Below the pieces are notes generated by a model that ran no database searches, was not told the DNA's origin, and was given only the letters and a program-made list of their open reading frames with translations. Below, piece after piece: positions 21,598 to 33,982 of a stretch of 64,000 bases of DNA. Each line of letters opens with the position of its first letter. Position 1 is the stretch's first letter. This DNA is from Euphorbia lathyris (Eukaryota; Streptophyta; Magnoliopsida; Malpighiales; Euphorbiaceae): contig NC_088916.1 in the NCBI RefSeq assembly GCF_963576675.1, positions 56,049,001-56,113,000 on the forward strand, written 5' to 3'. Both the position numbers and the translations under genes were made by a program.

Positions 21598-24500
21598 GAT
21601 GTTGGTAAAAGTATTTAATCAAGGAACTCAGGGTTGAGCATCCCTCATGATTTTTGACCTTTTTATTCTTCTGAGATTACTCCCCCGTAAGGGTTGCATC
21701 TGTTGACTTAGTTCAACTCTAAACCTTCTAAGATCTAATGGAGTGAAACTAAGACTTGAGTCACTGACTTAGTTCATTTCTAAACCTTCTAAGATTTAAT
21801 TGAAAAGAGCATAAGATCAGCTTCCGAAGAAAGTCAATACTTGGAACATTTAGACATTTACTCAGTTTTTGATACTTAGTTCAATTCATGTATTAGAGTT
21901 GGATTCTTGTATCAGAGATAGATTCAAATGTCAGAGTTGGGTCATACTAAGTGTATCTTTTAATTTGTATGTTCACAAGTTTTAAGTTGTTGTTCAATGA
22001 GTGGTTACATAAGACAGATCATCATATAAACACAGCAAGTAAGCATCGCATATATAAAGACAGTTTGGATAAAAGATGCTTATATATAGAATTACTCAGT
22101 TCAACAAGAACATGCCATAAAATATAAGTTACAAGCAAAGACTATAGACTATTGCTAAGTTCTATTTTTTGATATTGGCTTGAACTTGATTTGACTTGGG
22201 TTTGGTTTGGGCTGTTCATTGTTGCTGAGTGTGGGTACTCGGGTCAGCAGAAGTTGAGCCAGGAGGCTTCTGCTGAGTTCCGGCAGCTGGCAGTTTGGCT
22301 TTACGTTTCTCTCCCGGTTTTTGCTGAGTTCCGGCAGCTTGCTTATCTTGGCTAGCTTGGCCTTTCTCCTCCATTTTGCCAGCATTATTTGATTGAAGGG
22401 GAGGTACAAGGAACTTTTCTTGGAGAACAGCACGAGTCAGGATGGATGAATAGTGTTGCATGTGACCCGTACTTTCTCGAAGACCCTTAAAAACTTGCAC
22501 GCCATCAGCCATACTTGAAGCGGGGATCTTGATATTGGCACTGAGCATGCTGAGTAGGTACTCAAGAGACTTTCCAATCCAAATAATGGAGTCCGTCTTT
22601 CGTGCATAAGGTTGATAATACATCTTGAGCATTGCAGAATCATACGAATGACGCTGAGTGTTAATGTGCCGGACATGTGCAAGGGTTGACCTGGTGCAGT
22701 GTAAGATGTCATTGGTTTTGAACTGGTCAGTGTCCATCTCTTCTTTGCTCAAGTTGAGTAGGCGAATGGCTTCACCAATCTATTAAATGGAGCACTGAGA
22801 AGAGGAGGAGATAAGTTCACGAGCCCCGGTTAGCTTGGCAGTCAGCTGGTTAAAGTGTTGAGTGACCTCAGCAGAAGTGGCGGATGATGAGTTTGCAGCA
22901 GTTAGGGCATTGATCTTCCCTTCAATGGAGTTCATATGATTAACCATCATCAGTTGAAGTTCGGCCAGCTTGACCATGAATTCCTGCTTGGGCTACTGAG
23001 AGACGAGAGAGGTCATTACACTCATCAGCTCCTTTAGACCCTTAAGTTCGGTCAAAAGTTGCATGACGGAGGAGAATTGAGTTGGCTCAGTAGGAATAGA
23101 TCCAGCAGCATTGGCTTGAGACTGATCTATGGCTTGAAGAAGCATATGTGCAGAGTTGATGATTCGACGATCTGACTCAGAGGCATTGAGAAAAGTGTAA
23201 GAATCATCTTCAGTTTGAGTGTGCATAGTCTCAGGGGTCGTTTCTTTGTTAGCACCAGATGGAGGAGGGGTTTGGTGTTGCCCAGAAGTAGAAGTGCCAG
23301 CTTGATTAGTGGCTGCACTTTGTTTATTTAGACTAGCAGCAGGAGCTGACTGATCTAGAAGCTGCTCAGTAGAGGATGGAAGTATTTGCTCAGCAGTGTT
23401 ATTTACCTGCTCAGTGTCAGTCTGAAGTTGAGTCGGATTTAGAGGTTGAGGCAACTCAGCACTGTCTTTAGCAGGTGGATTTTCCTTTGCTAACTCTTGA
23501 TGTTGAGCAGCAGGAACTTCGAGCACGTGCTCAGTTGAAGGTTGAGCGGAAGTGCCAGCAGAAATGGGACCCTTAGTGGCTTGTTCCTCAGCTTGAGAAA
23601 TAGAGGCTTGTTTTTCTTTTACTTGGTCTGGAGTGGGCTCAGTGATGGTGGTGAAGAATTGAAACTGGAGCCCAGTTAGGTCTGTGATTGGGTCCCTCAA
23701 AGGTGATTCATCCAGCAGATCTATCACGCTGGGCTTTAGAGCCTTTCTCTTAAACCGCTTCTCTGCACTGCCCTTTGAAGTTTTGGTTGGAGGAGAAGGG
23801 TCAGCAGCAGGAGAGTCAAGTGACTCAGAGGAGAAGTTAAGTCCTAAGTCAGCATAAAGGTTCTCCTCAACTTTGTCCTTCACTGGAAACTTAGCTCCTT
23901 GCTCATTAGCTTGTTCAACAGCAGCTGTGTTGCTCGGCTCAGCAGACCCCATTTTATCAGCTTGAGGTTGTTCCTCAGTATAATCTTGTTCTTCCTCCTG
24001 ATCACATGGAGTCTTTTCCAAATCGATCTCTTGAGCTCGCAGGAAATGAAAGTCTTTGGGAATGATGAAGTCAATGGGGTTGGCTTCCAATGGTGTCATC
24101 CTAGAGGTCTTTTTCCTCTTTAGGGGTTGCTCAAGAGTCTCTTCACTCTCTTCTTCAGGGTCAGCTCGTTCTTTCCTTTTCTCTGCTGACTCTGCCTTCT
24201 CTTGTGCAGTTTTCTTTCCACCAACCACCACCCTAATTTTCTTGGCAGTCTTGGTAATCGCTTTGGCCAGTGGGGTTAAGGATTGGTAGCTTTTCTTTTT
24301 CTTTCCTGCCTAGTTCGCTCAGCAGGTTCTGTGTCAATCACAACTTTCTTTCCTTTCTTTGACAACTCAGCAGCTGTCTCTTCATCATCATCCTCAGCAG
24401 TTTCTTCTTCAACTACTGCCCCTTTTCCTTTCTTAGGCTTGATAGGCTGAATGTGCGCCAGACCGAGTAGGATGCCCGTAGTGATCTCAGTACCTATCAC

Positions 24501-24607
24501 ACTGATTTCTTCCTTCAGGCTGACCTGGTGATCCTGTAGAATTTTAGTGATGAGAGAACCCATCCTTAGGATCCCAGTGCTACGTTGGAAAGCCCCAATT
24601 AGAAAGA

Positions 24608-26208
24608 TGATGCTCGTAAAGTATATAGCGATAAATAGGACAAGTGTATCCTATCGCAACAAGTAATACAGTGCTTAAGCACGAGATCGAACCACAAGGA
24701 CTACTATCCTAATCAGTCAATTCAAAAGGTAATTTATCTGTTTAGCAGGGTTGAAAAGCAATATTGTGTTTAATCTAATAAAATAAATAACTAAACTAAG
24801 AAAGCAGTAAACAGAACTAGCCGCAGGGTGGATTGTGATTAATGATAGTTACAACCTAGGAAGGGGAATCCATTGGTTAATTCCTATGAATGGGTTGATA
24901 GGGGTTCAGGTTTAAGTTCAACTAGTGATTGAAGGTAATTGCCCTAAGTGAAAGACTAATGTGATCAGTATTTTCCTTCCTATTCACATGCATTCGAGTG
25001 ACGGCTTGATTAGGCATATACCCTAGGTCATGCAAAGCATTAGGTTCTTTGGCAACTAAAGCTAAAGCCGTAGCCCAGCCACAAAGCCTCATTCCTAGTG
25101 GTCTCTAATGAAGTCAGGTTCATGCAAATTCGGCATAGACGATTCTGTGGTCAAGAGTTCATCTATCTATGATCTATTTAATGTCAGGGTTACAGGTATT
25201 AGGCACATTATATACATGAACAGGCTAGTTGATCATTATCAATGATCATTCTAGCATAAATCCTGTTCCTAACATTACCTAGGCATAAAGCATGCATAAA
25301 CCGATCGAATCAAAATTGAATTCCTTAAACCCTAAACATTCATAACAATTCAACCAATTTCATCCCCATCCTAGATTGGATGGGGATTAGTTCATAGACA
25401 AACCAATCATAATAAACATGCAATTGAGGATAAACGATGGCATTCTTGAATAAATGTAATAAAGATTAAGGGAAGGAGAAAGAAATTCTAAAACCCGTTC
25501 GTCTGATTACAATGTAAACAAGGTAGATCCTCCACCCTTTGAGCTGTTCTTCAAAGAAATAAATCTAAAACTACAAAGTGTTTGGAATTAAAGCTGAAAA
25601 GAATGTAAAAGCGTCTGCAAAATAGAACTGTGTAATCTCCCGAAGAACTGAGTTAAGCTGCCTATTTATAGTCGTAGGCAGCAAACCTAGGTCTTCCGGG
25701 GGTACAAACATCTTTTTCCGTGTTAAACAGGTGTTAAGAAGACCTAAATTTCGAGTTTCCAACTGGGGAGAGGCATTTTTGCGCCTCTCCCTCCTCGTCT
25801 CGTCGAGACAGAGGCTGTCTCGTCGAGACAGCCTAGTGTCTCGGTGAGACAGTGCCTGTCTCGGCGAGACAGGCCTGTTCTCGATGAGACAGGCAACCAA
25901 AGGGGCAAAAGACCAGGTTTTTCTCTCTTTTGGTCCCTAGGCTTCCGAATTCCGCTCCAATGGTCTCTGATGAATCCCAAAAGTGCTCCGACGGTCCCTG
26001 AATTGTCCGGATTTTCTCCAAAAGGCTCGGGTCTGGTTCAGGAATGCTCAAATAGGCCTAAAAACACCTGAAAACACAGAAAATGCCATAAATACTCGAA
26101 ATTACTTATTTTAACTAAAAGCTAACAAAATGATAACAAAACTGAAAGGAAATAAAGCAAAAATGAACTAAAAGGGGTCTAAAAACCCTATACAAATGGG
26201 AGCTATCA
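24608..26208 (-). mobile_element. Solo LTR nested in the Copia element, TSD AAAGA
   Basis: 1601 bp beginning TGATGCTCGTAAAG and ending GGGAGCTATCA, flanked by exact AAAGA at 24603-24607 and 26209-26213. Same family as the LTRs of the element at 46106-55744. On the minus strand a TATA box (CTATAAATAG, 25662-25671) is preceded upstream by five near-palindromic GTCTCGTCGAGAC-type units (25797-25890). No internal domain remains, as expected after LTR-LTR recombination. It is younger than the Copia host element. Confidence 0.93.
25662..25890 (-). promoter_or_regulatory. LTR promoter: TATA box plus five palindromic units
   Basis: On the minus strand CTATAAATAG at 25671-25662 is a good TATA box. 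Upstream of it, units at about 25797, 25817, 25837, 25858 and 25878 vary around GTCTCGTCGAGAC at 20-21 bp spacing. Position in U3 suggests promoter elements; this is inference from placement and periodicity. Confidence 0.55.
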
Positions 26209-27503
26209 AAAGACGGGCATGTTGAGAGGTTTGTAGTTCAACATGTGCCATATGAAGCACTGTTCGAAATTTGAGGCTGAGGAGGAGGCATTGACTTTGG
26301 GAAACAGGTAGTTGGTCAGAAGGTAGTGTGCATGCCTTTGAGGCTGACCCATGTTGGTACTGTATATTTCACCGATGTGATTCTTGGGTTTACAGAACGA
26401 AGTTACGTACTTAACCTTCTTATAATCATTTGTGCTACACAGTTCAGCACCTTCTGCTTTAAGCTTTAGCAGGGTAGCCAGATAGGAAGGAGTGATTGTG
26501 ATGTCCTTGTTCTTGACCTTGGTGATCAGGTGGTCATCATCGTCTTCAGCAACCTGGAGATTCGCATAGAATTCCTTTACAAGCTGAGGATACATGGTTC
26601 CAGGGAGAGAGAACAGGTTAGTCCACCCATTCTTTGATATCCAGTCGTAGAATGGTTTCTCAGCTTCGACGAAGCTCTTTGAGAACCAGCGAGAGTGGTA
26701 GACTTTCAGGCCTTTTATACTGTTGAAGACTTTGAAGAACTTCTTTTCCTTAGGCTGTTTCTTCTTTTTCTTCTTCTCCGAAGGAGTCGTTTGGTCAGTG
26801 TGAGGGTTTTCACCGAGGATGCTGACCTCGGCCATAGCTTGGTCATGCTGACCATGAATTTGTTCGTGAGACTCTGAGGAGGAGGTCTCTTGATATTCCT
26901 GCTCAACAGGAGATGGAGGATTTATATCTGAGCGATCGTCGGCGTATTGCTCACCGGAGTTGTTCTGGGAATCGCTAGACATGGTGTTCTTAAGGATTTG
27001 AGAAATGCAGAAGTTTAGGAAACTCAGAAAGAGAGAGATTGAGTGCGATTTGTTTCAAGCGTAAAGGGAAGTTAGTGGGAAATCGTCCATTATTTATAGT
27101 CGGAGCGCGTCGATCTGATATGTCAGAATGGCGGTTTGGTTTTGAAACGTTCAACGGCTTTAAATTCTGACATTAATGACACATTCGGCGCATGGGTTTC
27201 TAATCATTACGCTTACATCATCCTAGGTAGCTACTTGAATATACGTGCAAGCATTAATTACACAAGTCATTCTACTCAACTTCTAGGATACTAAACGTTT
27301 GGTGTTTTGAGTGCTCAGTTTGGCGTAGAGAGGGTTCATATCATGTGGAGTAACTCAGCATTTTATCAATCACTCAATAAATATGGCAACTCAGTAAATA
27401 GTGATTTTACAGCATTCATATCTACTCAGCATATGATAGTTACTCAACATGTAGTGATCACTCGACATATTATAATCACTCAATATACATTCAGCTCAGA
27501 AAT

Positions 27504-29404
27504 TTATTGGAGAGGATTAGACATATCGATAGCTTCCCTTAGTATGCTGAACTGCTCACGAGCCAATGGCTTTATGAAGATATCTGCAAGCTGTTCATCT
27601 GTTGGCACATAGGTCAGCTTGATCTCACCCTTGAGTACATGATCTCTGATGAAGTGATGCCTTATGCTGACATGCTTTATCCTGCTGTGTTGGATTGGAT
27701 TTTTAGATAAGTCAATGACACTCTTGTTGTCACATTTGACTTCAATTGTTTTGGCTTGAACTCCATAATCATCCAGCTGTTGCTTGATCCATAGGACTTG
27801 TGCAACACAGCTTCCAGCAGCAATGTACTCAGCTTCAGTTGTTGACAGGGCAACTGACGGCTGCTTCTTACTGAACCAAGACACAAGACAGTTTCTAAGG
27901 AATTGACATCCTCCTGAAGTGCTTTTGCGCTCAAGATTGTCTCGTCCATAGTCAGCGTCAGTGTATCCAATGAGCATGAAATCGTTTGTGTTTGGATACC
28001 ATAAACCTGCATTCACTGAGCTTTGCAAATATCTAAGGATTCTTTTTACAGCTATGTAGTGAGATTTAGGGTCAGCTTAATATCTTGCATAGCAGCATAC
28101 AGAGTACTGAATATCTGGCCTACTTGCCGTTAGATAAAGTAGAGAGCCAATCATACTTCGATACAATTTGTTGTCTACTGACTTACCTTTCTCATCAGTA
28201 CAAAGCACAGTGTCAGTACCCATTGGGGTAGATATTGGCTTACAACCTTCCATGTCGAATTTCTTTAGTATCTCCTTAGCATACTTGGTCTGACTAATAA
28301 AGATTCCATTCTTCCCTTGTTTGATTTGAAGTCCAAGGAAGAAGTTGAGTTCTCCCATCATTGACATCTCAAACTCAGTCTGCATCTGTTTGCTAAATTC
28401 CTTGCACATTGATTCATTAGTAGCACCGAAAATAATGTCATCAACATAAATCTGTGCCAACAGGGTATCTTTACCCTTTTTTTTAATGAATAAGGTTGTG
28501 TCAGCTTTTCCTCTGACATAGTTTCTGGTCAACAAAAAGCTTGTCAGTCTTTCGTATCAAGAACGTGGTGCTTGCTTCAGACCGTACAGAGCCTTTTTGA
28601 GTTTATAAACATGGCTTGGGAATTTTGGATCCTCAAACCCATGAGACTGACTAACATAAACCTCTTCATTTATAACTCCATTAAGAAATGCACTTTTAAC
28701 ATCCATTTGAAACAATTTAAAGTTCATAAAGCTAGCATATGCACACAAGATTCTTATTGCTTCTAATCTAGCTACGGGTGCAAAGGTCTCACCATAGTTA
28801 ATACCTTCCTGCTGACTGTAGCCTTGAGCTACAAGTCTGGCTTTGTTCCTGACTATGTTACCTTGTTCGTTTAGCTTATTGCGAAATACCCACTTTGTTC
28901 CTATGGTCTTTTGTTTCTTCGGTTTAGGCACTAAATCCCATACTTCGTTTCTCTTGAATTGATCAAGTTCCTCTTGCATTGCGTTTATCCAGAATTCATC
29001 GTGCTCAGCTTCTGAGAAGTTTTTCGATCATGAACTGAGACGAACGCAACATTACTGAGATATCTCCTGAGTTGATTTCTAGTCATCAAGGTGTTCTCAG
29101 CAGCATCAAGAATGGACTTCTCTGAGTGTCCTCTTGGAATCTTGATCTCTTTTGGCAGTGTTGAGTTTTCAGGAATCGGTGTTTCAACAATCTCTGTGGG
29201 ATTATATTGGTCAGTAAAGGTAATATGAGGTTCACTTTTACCTTCGGTCAGTCCTTGAGGCAATGACTCAGCGGCTCCATTTTGGTCAGTGGAAGCTGAG
29301 CATGGGTCATCTTCGGTAGGCTGACTTATTTTCCCTGCAAGGTCAGTTTCATCGAACTCAATGTGTACAGACTCTTCTACGACCTGAGTTCGTTTATTAA
29401 ACAC
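27504..29404 (-). pseudogene. Copia pol, second half: linker, reverse transcriptase, RNase H
   Basis: 29404-28985 is an acidic inter-domain linker. RT begins at 28979 ([49 protein letters not shown]) and breaks at ~28557 by a frame change. It resumes at 28535 with IYVDDIIFGATN, the catalytic YVDD box, then LGLQI and SLLYLTASRPDI. A stop at ~28077 precedes RNase H (27504-28028), with GYTDADYG (Asp), STTEAEYIA (Glu), VKCDNKS (Asp) and the terminal LADIFIKPL. All catalytic residues are present, but at least two lesions break the reading frame. Confidence 0.92.
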
Positions 29405-29542
29405 CCTATATGCTTTGATGTTTGTTGAGTACCCTAAGAAGATACCTTCATCAGCTTTTGAATCAAACTTAACAAGGTTGTCTTTTGTATTAAGAATAAA
29501 GCATTTACAACCAAAGGCACGAAAATATCCAATGTTGGGTTT

Positions 29543-30610
29543 TCATCCTTTCCAAAGTTCATAGGGGGTTTTCTTAAGTATAGGTCTAACTAGAGCCCTA
29601 TTGAGTATATAGCAAGCTGTGTTGACAGCTTCACCCCAAAAATACTTTGGAAGAATATTCTCACTCAGCATTGTCCCGGCTATTTCAACTAAGGTTCTGT
29701 TCTTTCTTTCAACTACCCCATTTTGTTGAGGAGTTATAGGAGCAGAAAAATTGTGGTCAATGCCGCTGACTTCATAGAATTCATCAAACTGTTGATTTTT
29801 GAATTCTCTGCCATTATCACTTCGGATGTGAGCTAGTTTTAGGTCTTTGTCATTTTCAAGTTTTCTAATCAGTGTTGAAAACATATCAAAGGCTTCATCC
29901 TTGCTACTCAGCAAGATGACCCAAGTATACCGAGAGAAATCATCTACAATGACCAAGGAAAATCTCTTACCACCCAAGCTCAGCGGCTGGACTGGTCCGA
30001 AAAGATCCAAGTGTAGTAATTCTAATGGACGCTTGGTTGAGACTATATTTTTACTTTGAAAAGACTTTTTGGTTTGTTTACCTTGCTGACAAGCATTGCA
30101 TAGTTGATCCTTCTCAAATCTAAATTTGGGCAATCCCTCAACTAATTGCTTTCTTGCTAATTTGGCAAGGAGGTCCATGCTTACATGACCAAGTCTCCTA
30201 TGCCATAGCCAGGAATTATCTTCCTTTGACACTAAGCATATATTTTTTGAAAACTTCTTTTCTAAACTCAGCATGAAGACGTTGTTAACATGAGGGGCAA
30301 TTAAAATCAAATCATTTGTTTTACCCTCGAGTATCCGACACTCAGTGGCATCAAATACAACCTTTCTACCGCTGTCACACAGCTGAGCTACGCTCAATAG
30401 GTTATATTTAAGACCCCTGACTAGGGAGACTGGCTCAATAGTAGGATTACCACCAACGGTACCTGACCCTACTATCTTACCCTTTTAGTTGTCTCCAAAA
30501 CTTACATTTCCTCCTCATTTATGCACAAGTGTGATTAACTGAGTTTCATCACCAGTCATATGCCTCGAGCATGCGCTGTCAATGTACCATAGCTTTGACT
30601 TCTCCGCGCA
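29543..30610 (-). pseudogene. Copia pol, first half: protease and integrase
   Basis: The protease active-site word appears at ~30590 as WYIDSACSRHMTG (usual DSGC, here DSAC). Two stops then interrupt it (~30530 and ~30487) before the frame reopens with LLSVAQLCDSG. The integrase (to 29543) is otherwise continuous: an HHCC zinc domain (HRRLGHVS ... CNACQQGK), then a catalytic triad in HLDLFGPV, IRSDNGREF and QQNGVVERKNRT. It inserts element cDNA into the genome. The DNA between 29543 and 29404 encodes the integrase C-terminal module with a frame break. Confidence 0.9.
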
Positions 30611-30633
30611 CCTCAGGCCCACCTGCAATATAA

Positions 30634-32375
30634 CTAGTTATCTTTAGGTACCCAATTCTTTTTGGGTCCTCGTTTGTTAGAGTCAGTAGGTGATGCATCA
30701 TATTTGATTTTGTGACGGCATACATTTATGGTGTGGCCATCTTTCCCACAAAAGTCACAATAAACTACCCTTTGAGGGTATTTCCATTTTTGGTCAGCAC
30801 GATTGTGCTGAGCATGCCAGCATACCTTTGTGGTATGTCCTTTCTTTCCGCAGAAGTCACATTGGACATTCCGCTGAGTATTCCACCTTTGCTGACTGGT
30901 ACCTGAGTATGCAGCTTTTGGATGGAACCTCTTCTTAGCCGATGTATTCAGCTGATTCTGTATTGATGTGATATCCTTCCTCAGTTTCTTGGAGTCTGAT
31001 TGGACTTCAGAGACAAATCTATGCATGATTTTAAGATTTTCATCTTGCCTAGTGTTGTCCTGAAGGAGATGTCGAAAGTCACTGAGTTTGACCTCCTCAA
31101 TCTCATCACATCGCCTACTGAGTGCTCTTACTTTCTTATTACACTTTTTGATCAGTGTATATAGACCACTCAGGGCATTAATCATTTCATTTCTAAGCAA
31201 GGGTAGAGACATTACCTCAGTTGTATGTTCCTCATGATCAGATTCATCAGAGAGGTCAGCTTGCTCAGATCGGCAATTGTCAGCAGCTTCGTCAGCCATA
31301 AAACAGATGTTTGCTGACTCAGTGGCATCAGCTTCTGATGAGGTTGACTCATCACTGTCACTCCATGTGGCCACCATTGCCTTTTTGCTTCCCTTCTTGT
31401 CCTTCTTTAAGGTGGAACAACTTGATTTGATGTGCCTAGCTTGATGGCATTCGAAACAAGTAACAGGCTTGGAGTTGTCCTTCTTATGTCTACTGTCGCT
31501 TGACTCAGCGCTGTATTTATCACTTCTTTTGAATGGCCTTTTGCTGTTTTTGTCATTTTTCCTAAACAGCTTCTTCATCTTCTTGGTAAACATGGCCATC
31601 TCCTCATCATCTGATGAGTCAGCTTCCGTTGAGTCAGCTTTCATGACAAGATATTTTTGCTTCTTGTCCTCAGACTTTTCTTTGGCCTCAAAATTTTTCA
31701 TGGAGATTTCATGGGTCAGCAGAGATCCGATGAGCTCATCGTACTTGTACATAGTCAGGTCCTGAGCTTCTTCTACGGCAGTCTTCTTTGCTTGCCAGCT
31801 CTTGGGAAGACTTCTTAGAATTTTCTTCACCTATTCTTCTTCAGTGTAGTTCTTGCCGAGTCTTTTCAGTCATTTATGATGTTGGTGAATCTTGAGTTCA
31901 TTTCAGAGATTACTTCATTTTCGTTCATCTCAAACAACTCGTATAGTCTCATTTGTTGATTCACTTTGGACTCCTTGACCTTGTTGGTTCTTTCATAGGT
32001 CACCTCCAGCTTCTTCCAGATTTCCTGTGCTGACTCACAACCTAAAATTTTTTTGTACTCTGCAGCATCTAACGCACAGTGAAGCATATTGATAGCCGAA
32101 GCATTATTTTATAATTTTTTAAGGTCATCATCTGACCATTTATCCTCACTTTTGACGGACTTTACACCATCAATAGTTTCATAGGGAACAAATGGGCCTT
32201 GGACTATAGCTGGCCATGCACTCATGTTTGTTGCCTAAATAAAGTTTTTCATCCTGTTCTTCAAGAATGTATAATTTGACCCGAAGAACAGTGGAGGCCG
32301 ACTAATAGATAATCCCTCAGGGAGTATCTGTGTTGTTTGATTTCCTGGAAGGAAACGAGTGCTGTTCTCAGCCAT
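30634..32375 (-). pseudogene. Copia gag, broken
   Basis: The ATG at 32375 lies ~60 bp after the primer-binding site and begins MAENSTRFLPGN. Stops follow at ~32234 and ~32110, the UBN2-like Gag core (EIWKKLEVTYERTNKVKESK, MRLYELFEM) lies at 32087-31866, and a stop plus frame change follow. The remaining 398 codons (31830-30634) carry Lys/Asp-rich linkers and three CCHC knuckles: CFECHQARHIKSSC, CDFCGKKGHTTKVC and CDFCGKDGHTINVC. Between the first and second knuckles is a heptad-like, coiled-coil-prone segment. Gag forms the virus-like particle and binds RNA. The long Gag with coiled coil fits Sireviruses. Confidence 0.88.
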
Positions 32376-32420
32376 TTACAGGGATCAGCTCAAGATAGTT
32401 TTATCTTGAATAGTGAGCTA

Positions 32421-32436
32421 CTGAGTTCTGATACCA
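32421..32436 (-). other. Primer-binding site of the Copia element (initiator tRNA-Met)
   Basis: On the minus strand, two bases after the 5' LTR, TGGTATCAGAACTCAG matches the 3' end of plant initiator tRNA-Met over TGGTATCAGA, the usual Copia primer. Confidence 0.85.
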
Positions 32437-32438
32437 CT

Positions 32439-32719
32439 TGTTGGTCCCGTGTAATGTAATATGATTAGTTCCAAGGGGGGGTTAGGAACTAATGTATCTT
32501 TTTCGCTTTATAATGCTGACTTAATTAAGTATTTGATAATTTAACTCAACGTTTAGGTCAGCAAGGCTGAGTGAGGTATGAGGCAGCTTTAATCAGATAC
32601 TGACTAGAGCTGTTTCAACTATGAGTTGAGGAGTAACACTTTAGGTCAGCTTCCAACTCGGCACTCTGATTGCTCAGCGTCGGCTTATACAAATTATTAA
32701 CTGAGCAATTTAAGCCTGC

Positions 32720-32808
<89 letters not shown>

Positions 32809-33941
32809 AAAGAAGGGTTAGAGATTACTCAGCAGACTTATCCTGGTTCGGCCTCACCGCCTACGTCCAGTCCCCAGAGTCCCTCCGGGCTTTTTCAATC
32901 CACTACTGAGCTCTTTAAAGGTAGAGCACAAACCGTTTACAACAGCAATTGAGTATGCAAGAGTACCGTCCTCTATTCGTCTACTCAATCCTATCTTCCA
33001 CTGAACACTATAACCGAGTGCTTAGATTTTCTCTACCACTGAGTATTGTAACCGAGTACTCAGCTTCACTCTTCTAACCTTTACAATTGATACAAAATTG
33101 TTCTCTCAAAACGAAGAACACTTTAGATGAATACAATTCACTCTAGACTTTTACACAATGATTGGAATTGTGTGTAAGAACTTGCTTTTTCTATTCAGAC
33201 AGCTTCTCTTTTGGAATTTTAGACTTAGTGAAGATTTTGCTTGTCTGTATCTCTTGTATATGTTAGGTGATGATCCAAGTGATGAACTTGTCCATTTATA
33301 CTGAATTCTGAAGCTTCAATGATTTGAAAATCCGACATAGCCGTTGAGAAGAACGGTCTTCTTCGTCACCATGTGGTCAGCTTTCGGAACCGCAGACCAA
33401 TCCTGTCTTCTGATTTGTGCAGGAGGCAGGCTTACCAGTTTCGTCTTCTTGTGCCAGGTTCGTCTTCTAGCGCCAGGTTTGTCTTCTAGCCAAAATCCAG
33501 ACGGTCCATGCGTCTCGAAAAGATCCTTGATCATATTTCCGAGGCTTCTGATTTGTCGCAGAGATTTGTCGGACCTTGTCTTCTAGTAAACGGATCATTG
33601 GCGCTGACTTGATCTTTACTCAGCTTGACTTAGCGGCGACTTTGAAAGTTCCTCAGCTTGACTCCGTAGCTTCGCCTTCAAGTTTACCTGAAGAAGACAT
33701 TTCTTTTGCAACGCTGAGTTGTATTCCACTCAGCTTCTGCTGTGTGATCTGCTTATGCTGACTTTGTTCTGTCTTTCTTTTTTATGAGCACTTAGTTCCT
33801 GTTCTAGTCAGTTAATATACTCAATGTTGAACAAACACATTAGTACAATTAAACCAAAGCACTTAAATTTAATTGTTTTAATCATGGGATTAACTTAAAT
33901 AATTTTGTCAAATCAAAATCATGTGGAAAGATGTTTCAACA
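32439..33941 (-). repeat. 5' LTR of the Copia element
   Basis: 1503 bp, ending at the primer-binding site on the minus strand. Scattered transitions dominate the differences from the other LTR. Small frames within both LTRs (for example 33344-33586) are not genes. Confidence 0.93.
32720..32806. repeat. (AC)n(AT)n microsatellite in the 5' LTR
   Basis: About 20 AC dinucleotides then about 23 AT; the same site in the other LTR has a shorter AT part. Confidence 0.9.
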
Positions 33942-33982
33942 AGGGGCAGGGGGCGAACCGAACTAACACACTTATGGTTAGA

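Larger units (their letters stand above)
22216..26982 (-). pseudogene. Extra 3' ORF of the Copia element (putative plant transposon protein type), interrupted
   Basis: Starts at 26982 with an acidic, Ser/Gln-rich N-terminus, then a Lys run and a ~150-residue globular block (WFSKSFVEAEKPFYDWISKN, TITPSYLATLLKLK) resembling the family annotated as putative plant transposon protein (I believe PF20167). The solo LTR at 24608-26208 splits it; across the AAAGA duplication the frame continues at 24607. Next come a basic/acidic low-complexity segment, a frameshift near 24280, a long Gln/Ser/Thr-rich stretch (24231-22993), an in-frame stop, and a helical C-terminal part to 22216 with further stops. 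Full length would be roughly 1000 residues. It lies between pol and the 3' LTR, where Sireviruses carry an envelope-like ORF. No signal peptide or membrane segment is evident, so an envelope role is unsupported. Confidence 0.7.
20094..33941 (-). mobile_element. Full-length Ty1/copia retrotransposon, Sirevirus-like, TSD AGGGG
   Basis: Two LTRs of ~1.5 kb (20094-21583 and 32439-33941) start TGTTGAAACA and end CCAACA on the minus strand. AGGGG is duplicated exactly at 20089-20093 and 33942-33946. The primer-binding site and polypurine tract sit at the expected LTR edges. Minus-strand order is gag, protease, integrase, RT, RNase H, then a long extra ORF. LTR over 1 kb, three CCHC knuckles plus a coiled-coil segment in Gag, and coding sequence after pol suggest the Sirevirus lineage. 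I count roughly 25-30 substitutions between LTRs (~2%), so insertion was recent, yet all ORFs already carry stops or shifts. A solo LTR (24608-26208) is nested inside. Confidence 0.93.
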
